64,000 nucleotides of DNA from Tolumonas sp008015085 (GTDB taxonomy: Bacteria > Pseudomonadota > Gammaproteobacteria > Enterobacterales > Aeromonadaceae), in the NCBI GenBank assembly GCA_029265125.1, contig JAJUJX010000006.1, forward strand, positions 1-64,000, given 5' to 3'. Position 1 is the first letter of the stretch; each line of letters starts with the position of its first letter. Shown here piece after piece: positions 8,652-17,418 of the stretch. A program made the translations under genes and the position numbers. Below the pieces are notes generated by a model, which did not search any database, was not told the origin of the DNA, and was given only the letters and a program-made list of their open reading frames with translations.

Positions 8652-9173
8652 CTGAGGTTGTTGTAATTGGTGATGCCAGCGAAGCAGCTCCAGCCCCTCA
8701 GGCCATGGCCCGTGTCCTGACTCTGCATTGATGTGCCGCAGGGGCCCAAGCAGACTGAGCGGCAGCGCCCAGCGTTGCGCCCACAGGCAGACGCGATCTA
8801 ACGGCATCCAAGGGTCATTGCTACTGGCAATAATGCGTCCGGTTACCGGAGCTTTGTGATAAATCAGCCCCTCCTGCACCCCCAGCAGCTCCGGATCAGC
8901 CGGCGCCACCAGAAACAGCGAACTCACTTTTTCTGGTCGTTGTCTGGCAGCATACAGACTGGCCAGACAGCCAAATGAATGTGCGACCAGCGTAAGGGGC
9001 TGCAGACTGTTCTCCAACTGTTCAATCACCGGCTGAGCCCAACGCACCAAATCCGGTTCAGACCAGTTTGACTGCACCACCCGCAACCAGTGCGGATATT
9101 GCTGATGCCACAAGGTTTGCCAGTGTTGCGGCCCGGAGTCGTAGAGTCCGGGTACAAGCAAAATATTATTCAT
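8643..9173 (-). CDS. RBBP9/YdeN-family serine hydrolase
   Basis: A 176-residue alpha/beta hydrolase. The N-terminus (ILLVPGLYDSGPQHWQ) is the family hallmark. A likely triad is Ser66 in AHSFG, Asp120 in SSNDPWM and His154 in SGHGPW. It is complete but its substrate is unknown; members are described as small esterases. It lies 27 bases downstream of the sulfate-binding protein gene and upstream of cysT, so it is probably transcribed with sulfate uptake. A direct role in sulfur metabolism is only suggested by position. Confidence 0.85.
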   Translation of the reverse strand: MNNILLVPGLYDSGPQHWQTLWHQQYPHWLRVVQSNWSEPDLVRWAQPVIEQLENSLQPLTLVAHSFGCLASLYAARQRPEKVSSLFLVAPADPELLGVQEGLIYHKAPVTGRIIASSNDPWMPLDRVCLWAQRWALPLSLLGPLRHINAESGHGPWPEGLELLRWHHQLQQPQTA

Positions 9174-9200
9174 GAACTGAAAATTCTCATCCCGAGGAAA

Positions 9201-10202
9201 TTATTGGCCCGGCTGATACAACTGATCGAAGGTACCGCCATTGGCGAAATGTTTCTGCTGTGCCTTCGCCCAGCTCCCTTCCAGATCACGAATTGTGAAT
9301 AACTTTATTGTTGGGAACTGACCGGCAAATTCTTTCGCAATCACAGGATTAGATGGACGATAGAAATGTTTTCCGGCAATCCGCTGTGCGTCATCAGAAT
9401 AAAGCTGAGCCACATAGGCATTAGCGGCTGCCTCCGTTCCATGTTTTTTCGCCACTTTTTCGACTACCGCGACAGGCGGTTCCGCCAGAATAGATTCGGA
9501 TGGTGTCACAATCTCAAACTGATCCTTACCCAGTTCATTTAAGACCAGATAGGCTTCATTTTCCCACGCAATCAGTACATCCCCCAGATCCCGTTCCACA
9601 AAACTGGTCGTTGCCGCTCGCGCACCGGAATCAAGCACTTTTACGTTATGATAAAGTTTACTGATGAAATCACGGGCCCCCTGCTCATTGCCGGTTTTAT
9701 GCAATGCATAGCCCCAGGCCGCCAGATAGTTCCAACGAGCGCCGCCAGAGGTTTTCGGATTAGGCGTCACCACCTCGATACCAGGACGGATCAGGTCGCC
9801 CCAGTCTTTGATATTCTTCGGGTTATCTTTACGCACCAAGAAAACGATGGTGGAAGTAAATGGCGTCGCATGGTTAGGTAAACGAGTTTCCCAGTCCTCA
9901 GCGACCAGCCCCTGCTGTGCGACTTTATTAATGTCTTGTGCCAGAGCGAGTGTAATCACATCCGCATCCAGCCCCTCAATAACCGCTCGCGCCTGTTTAC
10001 CAGAACCGCCGTGTGACTGACTGACATCAACCGTATCGCCGTGCTTTTGTTGCCAGTATTGAGAGAAATAGTGGTTATAATCCTGATACAGCTCGCGTGT
10101 CGGATCATAAGAGACATTCAGTAATTTCACTTCCTCCGCCATCAAATGTGGCGCACCTAAGAGACTCAGCACTCCAAGCACTGACAACACTGTTTTTTTC
10201 AT
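9201..10202 (-). CDS. sbp: Periplasmic sulfate-binding protein
   Basis: A 333-residue periplasmic receptor for sulfate/thiosulfate with a signal peptide (MKKTVLSVLGVLSLLGAPHLMAEE). The sequences LLNVSYDPTRELY and SQSHGGSGKQARAV are hallmarks of Sbp/CysP. The ATG at 10202 has GGAG six bases upstream. The frame stays open to a GTG five codons earlier, but that would put the ribosome site inside the gene. It feeds the CysTWA transporter. It is separated from cysT by the hydrolase gene. Confidence 0.93.
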   Translation of the reverse strand: MKKTVLSVLGVLSLLGAPHLMAEEVKLLNVSYDPTRELYQDYNHYFSQYWQQKHGDTVDVSQSHGGSGKQARAVIEGLDADVITLALAQDINKVAQQGLVAEDWETRLPNHATPFTSTIVFLVRKDNPKNIKDWGDLIRPGIEVVTPNPKTSGGARWNYLAAWGYALHKTGNEQGARDFISKLYHNVKVLDSGARAATTSFVERDLGDVLIAWENEAYLVLNELGKDQFEIVTPSESILAEPPVAVVEKVAKKHGTEAAANAYVAQLYSDDAQRIAGKHFYRPSNPVIAKEFAGQFPTIKLFTIRDLEGSWAKAQQKHFANGGTFDQLYQPGQ

Positions 10203-10319
10203 GGCGAACTCCGTCACATACGTTTACCCGTAAATTGCCGGAAGAACGCCGTCGACGGAACTAAATAGATTCGCTTTAATTATCCAAAAAAAGCATAAAG
10301 AAATGCATTTCTGACTGCA

Positions 10320-11336
10320 TTACAGCCATTTTCGTAGTTTTAACCATGTCATTATGCCGCTGGCAAATAAGAAAAGCAGAAGACAAAACCCCAGAAATCC
10401 CCAGGGAGAGGAGTTTCCGGGTATCCCGCCCAGATTGACACCCAGTAGACCAGTGAAGAAAGATAGCGGCAAAAATACCATAGCAAACAATGACATAATA
10501 TAGGTTCGCCGGTTCATCGCTTCTGTCATTAAGGCATTGATTTCATCGGCCAGCAATGAGGTGCGCGCAATACTGGCATCCAGGTCTTCGAGCCAGCGTC
10601 CCATACGATCGGCGATATCCTGCAGGTGACGGTGATCTTCTTTATCCAGCCAGCTAATTTTTTCATTGGCCAGTCGGCTAAATACATCGCGCTGCGGCGC
10701 CAGATAACGTCGCAACACGATTAACTGACGGCGGATCTCGACCAGTTCCCGTCGGGAAGGGATCCGGTGTTCCAGAATTTCATCTTCCAGCAGCACGATT
10801 TTATCCATCAACTCATCAATAAAATCACCGGCCTGTTCTGCCAGATTTTCACAGACATCAACCAGCCAGTCAGCTGTCGATTTCGGCCCCAGCCCCTGCC
10901 GCAGATTGCGAACTACCTGCTCGACCGCATAAACCCGCCGATGACGCGTCGAGACAATCAGCTGATCGGTAATATAAAAGCGGATGGCCACCATGTGATC
11001 CGGCCGCTGCCCTTCATTGTGATTGATGCCACGCAAGGTCAGCTGCAGGCCGTTATTCACTTTGACCAGTTTCGGCCGGTTACTCTCACCCAGCAGCGCA
11101 TGCCGGATGACATCAGGCACCAGCGGCGAGGTATTCAGCCACTCCCGGGCACTTTCTGCCGAATAATCGAGGTGCAGCCAGCAACGCTCTGCCGGCACAG
11201 TCCCACCCGCTGACAATTTATGATAACGACCGTTACCATCCAGCTGCATGGCTAATACCGGCTCGGCCGGTACCGTGGCTTTCGGCGGATGCATAGGAAG
11301 TTTCGGATGCGCGTGGAACGGTAATTTTTCGGTCAT
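10320..11336 (-). CDS. zntB: Zinc transporter ZntB (CorA family)
   Basis: A 338-residue CorA-superfamily membrane protein. A long cytoplasmic N-terminal domain is followed by two C-terminal membrane helices. The selectivity motif is GVNLGGIPG, the ZntB form of the CorA GxN loop. Family members move zinc (ZntB, proton-coupled in E. coli). It is not obviously linked to its neighbours; sbp lies downstream in the same direction with a gap of about 100 bases. Confidence 0.9.
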   Translation of the reverse strand: MTEKLPFHAHPKLPMHPPKATVPAEPVLAMQLDGNGRYHKLSAGGTVPAERCWLHLDYSAESAREWLNTSPLVPDVIRHALLGESNRPKLVKVNNGLQLTLRGINHNEGQRPDHMVAIRFYITDQLIVSTRHRRVYAVEQVVRNLRQGLGPKSTADWLVDVCENLAEQAGDFIDELMDKIVLLEDEILEHRIPSRRELVEIRRQLIVLRRYLAPQRDVFSRLANEKISWLDKEDHRHLQDIADRMGRWLEDLDASIARTSLLADEINALMTEAMNRRTYIMSLFAMVFLPLSFFTGLLGVNLGGIPGNSSPWGFLGFCLLLFLFASGIMTWLKLRKWL

Positions 11337-11371
11337 ACAGCACCTATCATAATTTTGATCTGTACAGATTT

Positions 11372-11941
11372 TCAGGCGTGGTTACAGTCAGCATGCCACG
11401 GACAGTCAATCAGGTGATCGTTCACCATGCCGACCGCTTGCATATAAGCATAACAGATGGTCGGCCCGACAAACTTGAATCCGGCTTTTTTCAATGCCTT
11501 AGACATCGCCTCCGCCTGTGGCGTGGATACCGGAACGTCACTTCGTTGTTGCCACTGATTGACGATGGGCTTGCCGCCGACAAACTGCCAAATCCACTCT
11601 GAAAAAGAGATGCCCTGCTGCTGTAACGCCAGAAAAGCACGAGCATTCTGAATGATCGCCAGCACCTTTAAACGATTACGGATGATGCGCGAATCCTTGA
11701 GTAATTGCTCAATCTGCCATTCATCAAACTCAATCAGCTTTACCGGATCAAAATCGGCAAACAGCAAATGATAATCCGGTATGCGTTTCAGAATCGTCAG
11801 CCAGGATAACCCCGCCTGTTGCCCCTCGAGGCAAAGCATGGCAAACAGCTTCCGATCATCATATTCAGGGCGTCCCCAATGCTGGTCGTGGTAAGCAATA
11901 TAATCGGTATCTGTCATGATCCAGGCACAATGTCGCTCCAT
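11372..11941 (-). CDS. tag: DNA-3-methyladenine glycosylase I
   Basis: A 189-residue base-excision repair enzyme that removes 3-methyladenine from alkylated DNA. The zinc-snap residues are present: Cys5 near the N-terminus (MERHCAW), an early His, and the C-terminal HLIDCPWHADC cluster. The core motif AGLSWLTILKRI is conserved. It is transcribed divergently from glyQ, as in several gammaproteobacteria, and the 106-base gap should hold both promoters. Confidence 0.94.
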   Translation of the reverse strand: MERHCAWIMTDTDYIAYHDQHWGRPEYDDRKLFAMLCLEGQQAGLSWLTILKRIPDYHLLFADFDPVKLIEFDEWQIEQLLKDSRIIRNRLKVLAIIQNARAFLALQQQGISFSEWIWQFVGGKPIVNQWQQRSDVPVSTPQAEAMSKALKKAGFKFVGPTICYAYMQAVGMVNDHLIDCPWHADCNHA

Positions 11942-12047
11942 TCTTACTCCTTGGGTGGAATTTGCCTATATTCCCGCCGTTTACGGGGTTATACTTCTTC
12001 AGTTTATCCGCTCAGTATTCACTGACTAATCAAGCGTATTATCTATC

Positions 12048-12962
12048 ATGCAGAAATTTGATATTAAAACATTTCAGGGACTCATTTTATCCCTGCAAGA
12101 TTACTGGGCCCGCCAGGGTTGTGTCATTTCACAACCGCTCGATATGGAAGTGGGCGCTGGTACTTCACATCCAATGACATTTTTACGTTCCATTGGTCCG
12201 GAACCGATGAACTGCGCGTATGTGCAGCCATCACGTCGTCCGACCGATGGTCGCTACGGTGAAAACCCGAACCGTCTGCAGCACTATTACCAGTTTCAGG
12301 TCATTCTGAAACCTTCTCCAGACAATATTCAGGAGCTGTATCTCGGTTCGCTGCGGGAACTGGGCTTTGATCCTCTGGTTCATGATATCCGCTTCGTCGA
12401 AGACAACTGGGAAAACCCGACACTGGGTGCCTGGGGCCTGGGCTGGGAAGTCTGGCTGAACGGCATGGAAGTGACTCAGTTCACCTACTTCCAGCAAGTC
12501 GGTGGTCTGGAGTGTTCTCCGGTGACCGGCGAGATCACATACGGTCTGGAACGTCTGGCGATGTATATTCAGGGCGTTGATAGTCTGTATGATCTGGTCT
12601 GGGCGGATGGTCCGCTGGGTAAAGTGACCTACCGCGACGTGTTCCATCAGAACGAAGTGGAACAGTCGACCTACAACTTTGAACACGCGGATGTACCATT
12701 CCTGTTCAAGTTGTTCGATCAGTGTGAAAAAGAGTGCCAGCACCTGCTGGGTCTGGAACAGCCACTGCCATTGCCAGCTTACGAGCGTATCCTGAAAGCG
12801 GCGCATGCCTTTAACCTGCTCGACGCCCGTCACGCCATTTCAGTGACCGAACGTCAGCGCTACATCCTGCGTATCCGGACGTTGTCCAAGGCCGTCGCGG
12901 AAGCCTACTACGCGGCTCGTGAACGTCTCGGCTTCCCGATGTGCAATGCAACTAAAGCGTAA
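12048..12962 (+). CDS. glyQ: Glycyl-tRNA synthetase alpha subunit
   Basis: A 304-residue catalytic subunit of the bacterial alpha2beta2 glycyl-tRNA synthetase. The N-terminus (KTFQGLILSLQDYWARQGC) and the class II motifs around PSRRPTDGRYGENPNR are family-typical. glyS follows after 12 bases, so the two form one operon. Confidence 0.97.
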   Translation: MQKFDIKTFQGLILSLQDYWARQGCVISQPLDMEVGAGTSHPMTFLRSIGPEPMNCAYVQPSRRPTDGRYGENPNRLQHYYQFQVILKPSPDNIQELYLGSLRELGFDPLVHDIRFVEDNWENPTLGAWGLGWEVWLNGMEVTQFTYFQQVGGLECSPVTGEITYGLERLAMYIQGVDSLYDLVWADGPLGKVTYRDVFHQNEVEQSTYNFEHADVPFLFKLFDQCEKECQHLLGLEQPLPLPAYERILKAAHAFNLLDARHAISVTERQRYILRIRTLSKAVAEAYYAARERLGFPMCNATKA

Positions 12963-12974
12963 AGGTATAAGCAA

Positions 12975-15047
12975 ATGGCAACAGAAAACTTTTTAATTGA
13001 ATTGGGCACTGAAGAGCTGCCACCAAAAGCACTGCGTAAACTGGCGCAGGCGTTTGCTGATAACTTTACCGCTGAACTGGAAAAAGCCGGTCTGGCGCAT
13101 CAAGGCGTTCAGTGGTTTGCAGCGCCTCGTCGTCTGGCACTGAAAGTCACCGCACTGGCCGACAAGCAGGCTGACAAACAAGTCGAAAAACGTGGTCCGG
13201 CTGTTGCTGCGGCTTTTGATGCTGCCGGCAACCCGACTCCGGCTGCGGCAGGCTGGGCAAAATCGAATGGTATCGAAGTCGCGCAGGCAGAACGTCTGGC
13301 GACCGATAAAGGTGAATGGCTGGTGTTCCGTGCTAATGTCACCGGTCAGCCGACCACTGAACTGCTGCCAGCGATGGTCTCTTCAGCGCTGGCTGGTTTG
13401 CCAATTCCGAAACCAATGCGCTGGGGCGCAAAACGCACACAGTTCATCCGTCCGGTACATACCCTGTGTATGCTGTTCGGTGGCGAACTGGTTGCCGGTG
13501 AAGTGTTAGGTCTGCAGTCTGCCCGCATCATCCGTGGTCACCGCTTCATGGGTGAAGCGCAGTTTGAAATCAGCCATGCTGATCAATACCCCGCTTTGCT
13601 GCTGGAAAAAGGCAAAGTACAGGCCGATTACGAAGCACGTAAGGCTTTCATCAAGGCTGGTGCCGAAGCGGCAGCACAGAAACTGGGCGGTATCGCGGAT
13701 ATCGAAGATGCCCTGCTGGAAGAAGTCACTTCGCTTGTTGAATGGCCCGTCATTCTGACCGCCACCTTTGAAGAAAAATTCCTGGCCGTTCCGGCAGAAG
13801 CACTGGTTCACACCATGAAAGGTGACCAGAAATACTTCCCGGTCTATGACAACAACGGCAAACTGCTGCCGAACTTTATCTTCGTCAGCAACATCGAATC
13901 TAAAGACCCGACGCAGATCATTCAGGGTAACGAACGCGTAGTCCGCCCTCGTCTGTCTGATGCTGAGTTTTTCTTTAACACCGACAAAAAACACACGCTA
14001 GCTTCCCGTCTGGAAAGTCTGGATACCGTACTGTTCCAGCAGCAACTGGGCACACTGAAAGACAAATCCGTTCGTATTGCCGAGCTGTCTGCGTTCATCG
14101 CGGCGCAAATCGGTGCGGATGTTGAACACGCTACCCGTGCTGGTCTGCTGTCTAAATGTGACCTGATGACCAACATGGTTATGGAATTCACCGACACGCA
14201 GGGCGTGATGGGTATGCATTACGCACGTCACGACCATGAAGCCGAAGATGTGGCTGTTGCGCTGAACGAGCAATACATGCCACGTTTTGCCGGTGATAAC
14301 CTGCCGAACGGTCTGGTTGCCTGCTCTGTTGCGATTGCTGACAAGCTGGACACCCTCGCTGGTATCTTCGGTATCGGTCAGGCACCCAAAGGTGACAAAG
14401 ACCCGTTTGCTCTGCGTCGTGCAGCGATTGGTACCCTGCGTATCATCGTTGAAAAGCAGCTGGATCTGGATCTGGTCACGCTGGTCAGCAAAGCCGCTGA
14501 ACTCTACGATGGCAAGATCAGCAATAAAGCCGTTGTGGAAGAAGTGGTTGATTTCATGCTGGGCCGTTTCCGTGCTGCTTATCAGGAAGCAGGTATTGCT
14601 GTTGACGTTATTCAGGCTGTACTGGCTCGTCGTCCTACCCGTCCGGCTGACTTTGATGCCCGAGTGAAAGCAGTAAGCTATTTCCGCACTCTGGATGCAG
14701 CTGAAGCACTGGCTGCAGCCAATAAACGCGTGAGCAACATTCTGGCGAAGTTTGACGGCCAACTGAAAGACAGCGTCGATGCCACATTGCTGAAAGACGA
14801 AGCTGAACAGGTGCTGGCACAGCAAGTTGCTGCGATGGAAACCAAACTGGCACCTCTGTTTGCCAGCGGTGAATATCAGCAAGCACTGACTGAACTGTCT
14901 GCCCTGCGTGAAGCGGTTGATACCTTCTTCGATAAAGTCATGGTAATGGCTGATGATGAAGCGCTGAAACTCAACCGTCTGACGCTGCTGGCGCGTCTGC
15001 AAGCCCTGTTCCTGCAGGCGGCGGACATCTCATTATTGCAGCAATAA
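12975..15047 (+). CDS. glyS: Glycyl-tRNA synthetase beta subunit
   Basis: A 690-residue beta subunit, the same length as in E. coli (689). It begins with ENFLIELGTEELPPKAL and contains an HD-like core (MHYARHDHEAEDVAVAL) and a C-terminal anticodon-binding DALR-type domain. It is needed for tRNA-Gly binding. The operon ends at a strong terminator 20 bases after the stop. Confidence 0.97.
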   Translation: MATENFLIELGTEELPPKALRKLAQAFADNFTAELEKAGLAHQGVQWFAAPRRLALKVTALADKQADKQVEKRGPAVAAAFDAAGNPTPAAAGWAKSNGIEVAQAERLATDKGEWLVFRANVTGQPTTELLPAMVSSALAGLPIPKPMRWGAKRTQFIRPVHTLCMLFGGELVAGEVLGLQSARIIRGHRFMGEAQFEISHADQYPALLLEKGKVQADYEARKAFIKAGAEAAAQKLGGIADIEDALLEEVTSLVEWPVILTATFEEKFLAVPAEALVHTMKGDQKYFPVYDNNGKLLPNFIFVSNIESKDPTQIIQGNERVVRPRLSDAEFFFNTDKKHTLASRLESLDTVLFQQQLGTLKDKSVRIAELSAFIAAQIGADVEHATRAGLLSKCDLMTNMVMEFTDTQGVMGMHYARHDHEAEDVAVALNEQYMPRFAGDNLPNGLVACSVAIADKLDTLAGIFGIGQAPKGDKDPFALRRAAIGTLRIIVEKQLDLDLVTLVSKAAELYDGKISNKAVVEEVVDFMLGRFRAAYQEAGIAVDVIQAVLARRPTRPADFDARVKAVSYFRTLDAAEALAAANKRVSNILAKFDGQLKDSVDATLLKDEAEQVLAQQVAAMETKLAPLFASGEYQQALTELSALREAVDTFFDKVMVMADDEALKLNRLTLLARLQALFLQAADISLLQQ

Positions 15048-15067
15048 CCGGTAGCTGCACAAAACCC

Positions 15068-15096
15068 AAGGCCCGGTTTTCCGGGCCTTCTTTTTT
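15068..15096 (+). terminator. Rho-independent terminator of glyQS
   Basis: AAGGCCCGG (15068-15076) pairs with CCGGGCCTT (15081-15089) across TTTT and is followed by CTTTTTT. Confidence 0.92.
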
Positions 15097-15110
15097 CCAT
15101 CCCTCACTAA

Positions 15111-15126
15111 TGTTTCACGTGAAACA
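15111..15126. other. parS: parS centromere site (perfect)
   Basis: The 16-base palindrome TGTTTCACGTGAAACA matches the bacterial chromosomal parS consensus exactly. It lies between the glyS terminator and avtA, about 31 kb from oriC. ParB encoded at 49.6 kb is expected to bind it. Confidence 0.92.
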
Positions 15127-15153
15127 TGAGGGTTGAGTGTCAGGAATATGGAT

Positions 15154-16395
15154 ATGCAATTTTCACAGTTTGGAGAAAAATTCACGCGGTTAGCGGGCAT
15201 CAGCCAGTTGATGGATGACCTGAATGAAGGGCTGAAAAATCCGGATGCCATCATGTTAGGTGGTGGAAATCCGGCAGCTATTCCGGAAATGGTTGAATTA
15301 TTTCATCAGGAAACACAGCAACGACTGAATGATGGAGCCTTACTGAAAGCCATGCTGAATTACGATGGCCCGCAAGGTCATGACGGTTTCCGTCAGGCAT
15401 TGGCCGATCTGTTCCGTCGCGAATACGGCTGGAATATTTCAGCGGATAATATCGCCCTCACCAACGGCAGTCAGAGCGCATTCTTCAATCTGTTTAACCT
15501 GCTGGCTGGCGACTATGCCGATGGCAAAAAGAAAAAAGTGCTGTTCCCGCTGGCGCCAGAATATATTGGCTATGCTGATGGCGGTCTGACAGAAGATCAG
15601 TTTGTCGCCTGCAAGCCACACATCGACTTTCTGGACAACGGATTATTCAAATACCGGGTCGACTTCGATGCACTGGAAGTCGGTGATGATATCGGCATGA
15701 TCTGTGTCTCCCGCCCAACCAACCCGACGGGTAACGTCCTGACAGACGACGAGATCATCAAGCTGGATGAAATCGCTCGAGCCAGAAATATCCCGCTGAT
15801 TATTGATAATGCGTATGGCACACCATTTCCGCACATCATTTTCAGTGAAGTAAACCCATTCTGGAATGAAAATACGATTCTCTGCATGAGCTTGTCTAAG
15901 CTTGGTCTGCCAGGACTGCGCTGCGGCATTGTGATTGCGAATCCAACCATTATTCAGGCACTCAGCAACATCTCTGGCATCATCAATCTGGCACCGAGCG
16001 GTGTGGGCCCTGCCTTGATGCAGCGTTGGGTCGAATCGGGCGATATTCTTCGCCATAGCGCCAATATTATTGCTCCGTTCTATCAGCAGAAAGCGGAGCT
16101 GGCCGTGAAATGGCTGCAAGAAGCAATTCCTGCACCGCAACTGCGAATCCATAAGCCCGAGGGCGCTCTGTTTTTATGGCTCTGGTTTGACGGACTTTCC
16201 ATTTCTTCGCAGGAACTCTATGAAAAACTGAAACAACGCGGTTTAATTATCGTTCCGGGCCATTACTTCTTCCCTGGTTTACCAGATAAAACCTGGCGTC
16301 ATCAGTATGAATGTATTCGACTGAATTACGCTCAGCCAGAAGAAAAAGTAAAACAAGGCATTGCGATATTGCAGCAAGTCATCAACGAGCTATAA
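15154..16395 (+). CDS. avtA: Valine-pyruvate aminotransferase
   Basis: A 413-residue fold-type I PLP aminotransferase that makes valine and alanine interconvertible with their keto acids. The pyridoxal lysine lies in SLSKLGLPGLRCG, and SRPTNPTGNV is the substrate-binding motif. The C-terminus fits E. coli AvtA (417). I chose the ATG at 15154 because AGGA is 8 bases upstream; ATG 15148 and TTG 15133 are alternative in-frame starts. The promoter region contains a parS site. Confidence 0.9.
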   Translation: MQFSQFGEKFTRLAGISQLMDDLNEGLKNPDAIMLGGGNPAAIPEMVELFHQETQQRLNDGALLKAMLNYDGPQGHDGFRQALADLFRREYGWNISADNIALTNGSQSAFFNLFNLLAGDYADGKKKKVLFPLAPEYIGYADGGLTEDQFVACKPHIDFLDNGLFKYRVDFDALEVGDDIGMICVSRPTNPTGNVLTDDEIIKLDEIARARNIPLIIDNAYGTPFPHIIFSEVNPFWNENTILCMSLSKLGLPGLRCGIVIANPTIIQALSNISGIINLAPSGVGPALMQRWVESGDILRHSANIIAPFYQQKAELAVKWLQEAIPAPQLRIHKPEGALFLWLWFDGLSISSQELYEKLKQRGLIIVPGHYFFPGLPDKTWRHQYECIRLNYAQPEEKVKQGIAILQQVINEL

Positions 16396-16417
16396 CTTAG
16401 GAACAGGATTAAACACT

Positions 16418-17389
16418 ATGACGGGAACACTTAACGCTCTTCCACTGGATGAGTTTCACCGCATACTGGATATCCTGCAAACGATAGATGTCGGCCTTGT
16501 TGTGCTGGACCATGACTACCGCATAAAACTGTGGAATGGTTTTATGGAAAACCACAGCGGCTATAATCTCAGCCAGATTTCCGAACAAAATCTGTTCCAC
16601 TATTTTCCGGAACTGGCTGAGACATGGTTAAGACAAAAAATCGAAGCGGTATTTACACTGCGCTGTGCCAGCTTTATTTCCTGGGAGCTACGCCCTTACC
16701 TGTTTAACTTCCGGGCACATCGGCCATTCACGGGTATGAGTGATCGCATGTATCAGAATGTGACAATCATGCCACTCGTGTCACGTCACGGCGATATTTC
16801 CCATGTTTGTCTCATCATCTATGATGTCACCGATGCCGCAACCAGTAAAATTGCTCTGGAAGAAGCCAATCAGCAACTGACCACGCTTTCCATTACCGAC
16901 CGGCTAACCGGATTGTATAACCGGGGCTACTGGGAGGAATGTCTGAAAAATGAATTCAACCGCTATCACCGTACCGGAAAATCGAGCACGCTGATGATGC
17001 TGGATATCGACTTTTTCAAGAAGGTGAATGACACCTACGGGCATCTCGCGGGCGATGAAGTCTTGCGCCGGGCATCGGCTATTCTGCGGCAAACTGTGCG
17101 CTGCTCCGATATGCCAGGGCGTTACGGCGGCGAAGAATTTGGGGTTCTACTGATAGATATTAACGAGTCAATTGCGAAACTCGTCGCTGAGCGTCTGCGC
17201 CAGAGCATGGAAAAACAAACGGTTGTATTTGACGGACAGGAGATCCGCTTCACCATCAGCATCGGTATGGCAGAGGTAAGTAACCAGCCATCCGCCACAC
17301 ATTGGTTGCAACAAGCTGATGGCGCCCTCTACCATTCGAAGCATACAGGCCGTAACCGCGTCACACTATTCAGTGCGATTGATGCGTAA
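16418..17389 (+). CDS. PAS-GGDEF diguanylate cyclase
   Basis: A 323-residue soluble protein with an N-terminal PAS-like sensor (about 12-140) and a GGDEF domain. The active site reads GGEEF (237-241), which is functional in this family. The inhibitory RxxD site (RCSD, 228-231) lies five residues before it. It should make c-di-GMP from two GTP with product inhibition. No membrane segment is present. AGGA lies 9 bases before ATG 16418; an earlier in-frame start overlaps avtA. The gene converges on the GGDEF-EAL gene, so two c-di-GMP enzymes face each other. Confidence 0.9.
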   Translation: MTGTLNALPLDEFHRILDILQTIDVGLVVLDHDYRIKLWNGFMENHSGYNLSQISEQNLFHYFPELAETWLRQKIEAVFTLRCASFISWELRPYLFNFRAHRPFTGMSDRMYQNVTIMPLVSRHGDISHVCLIIYDVTDAATSKIALEEANQQLTTLSITDRLTGLYNRGYWEECLKNEFNRYHRTGKSSTLMMLDIDFFKKVNDTYGHLAGDEVLRRASAILRQTVRCSDMPGRYGGEEFGVLLIDINESIAKLVAERLRQSMEKQTVVFDGQEIRFTISIGMAEVSNQPSATHWLQQADGALYHSKHTGRNRVTLFSAIDA

Positions 17390-17418
17390 TTTAATTGTCA
17401 GAGGATCTGGCACCTTGC

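Noticed and set aside
12231..12833. A 200-codon open frame antisense to glyQ
   Set aside because: Shadow of a conserved gene with no family resemblance.
13998..15002. A 334-codon open frame antisense to glyS
   Set aside because: It lies wholly within glyS, has no recognisable motif and reflects codon bias on the opposite strand.
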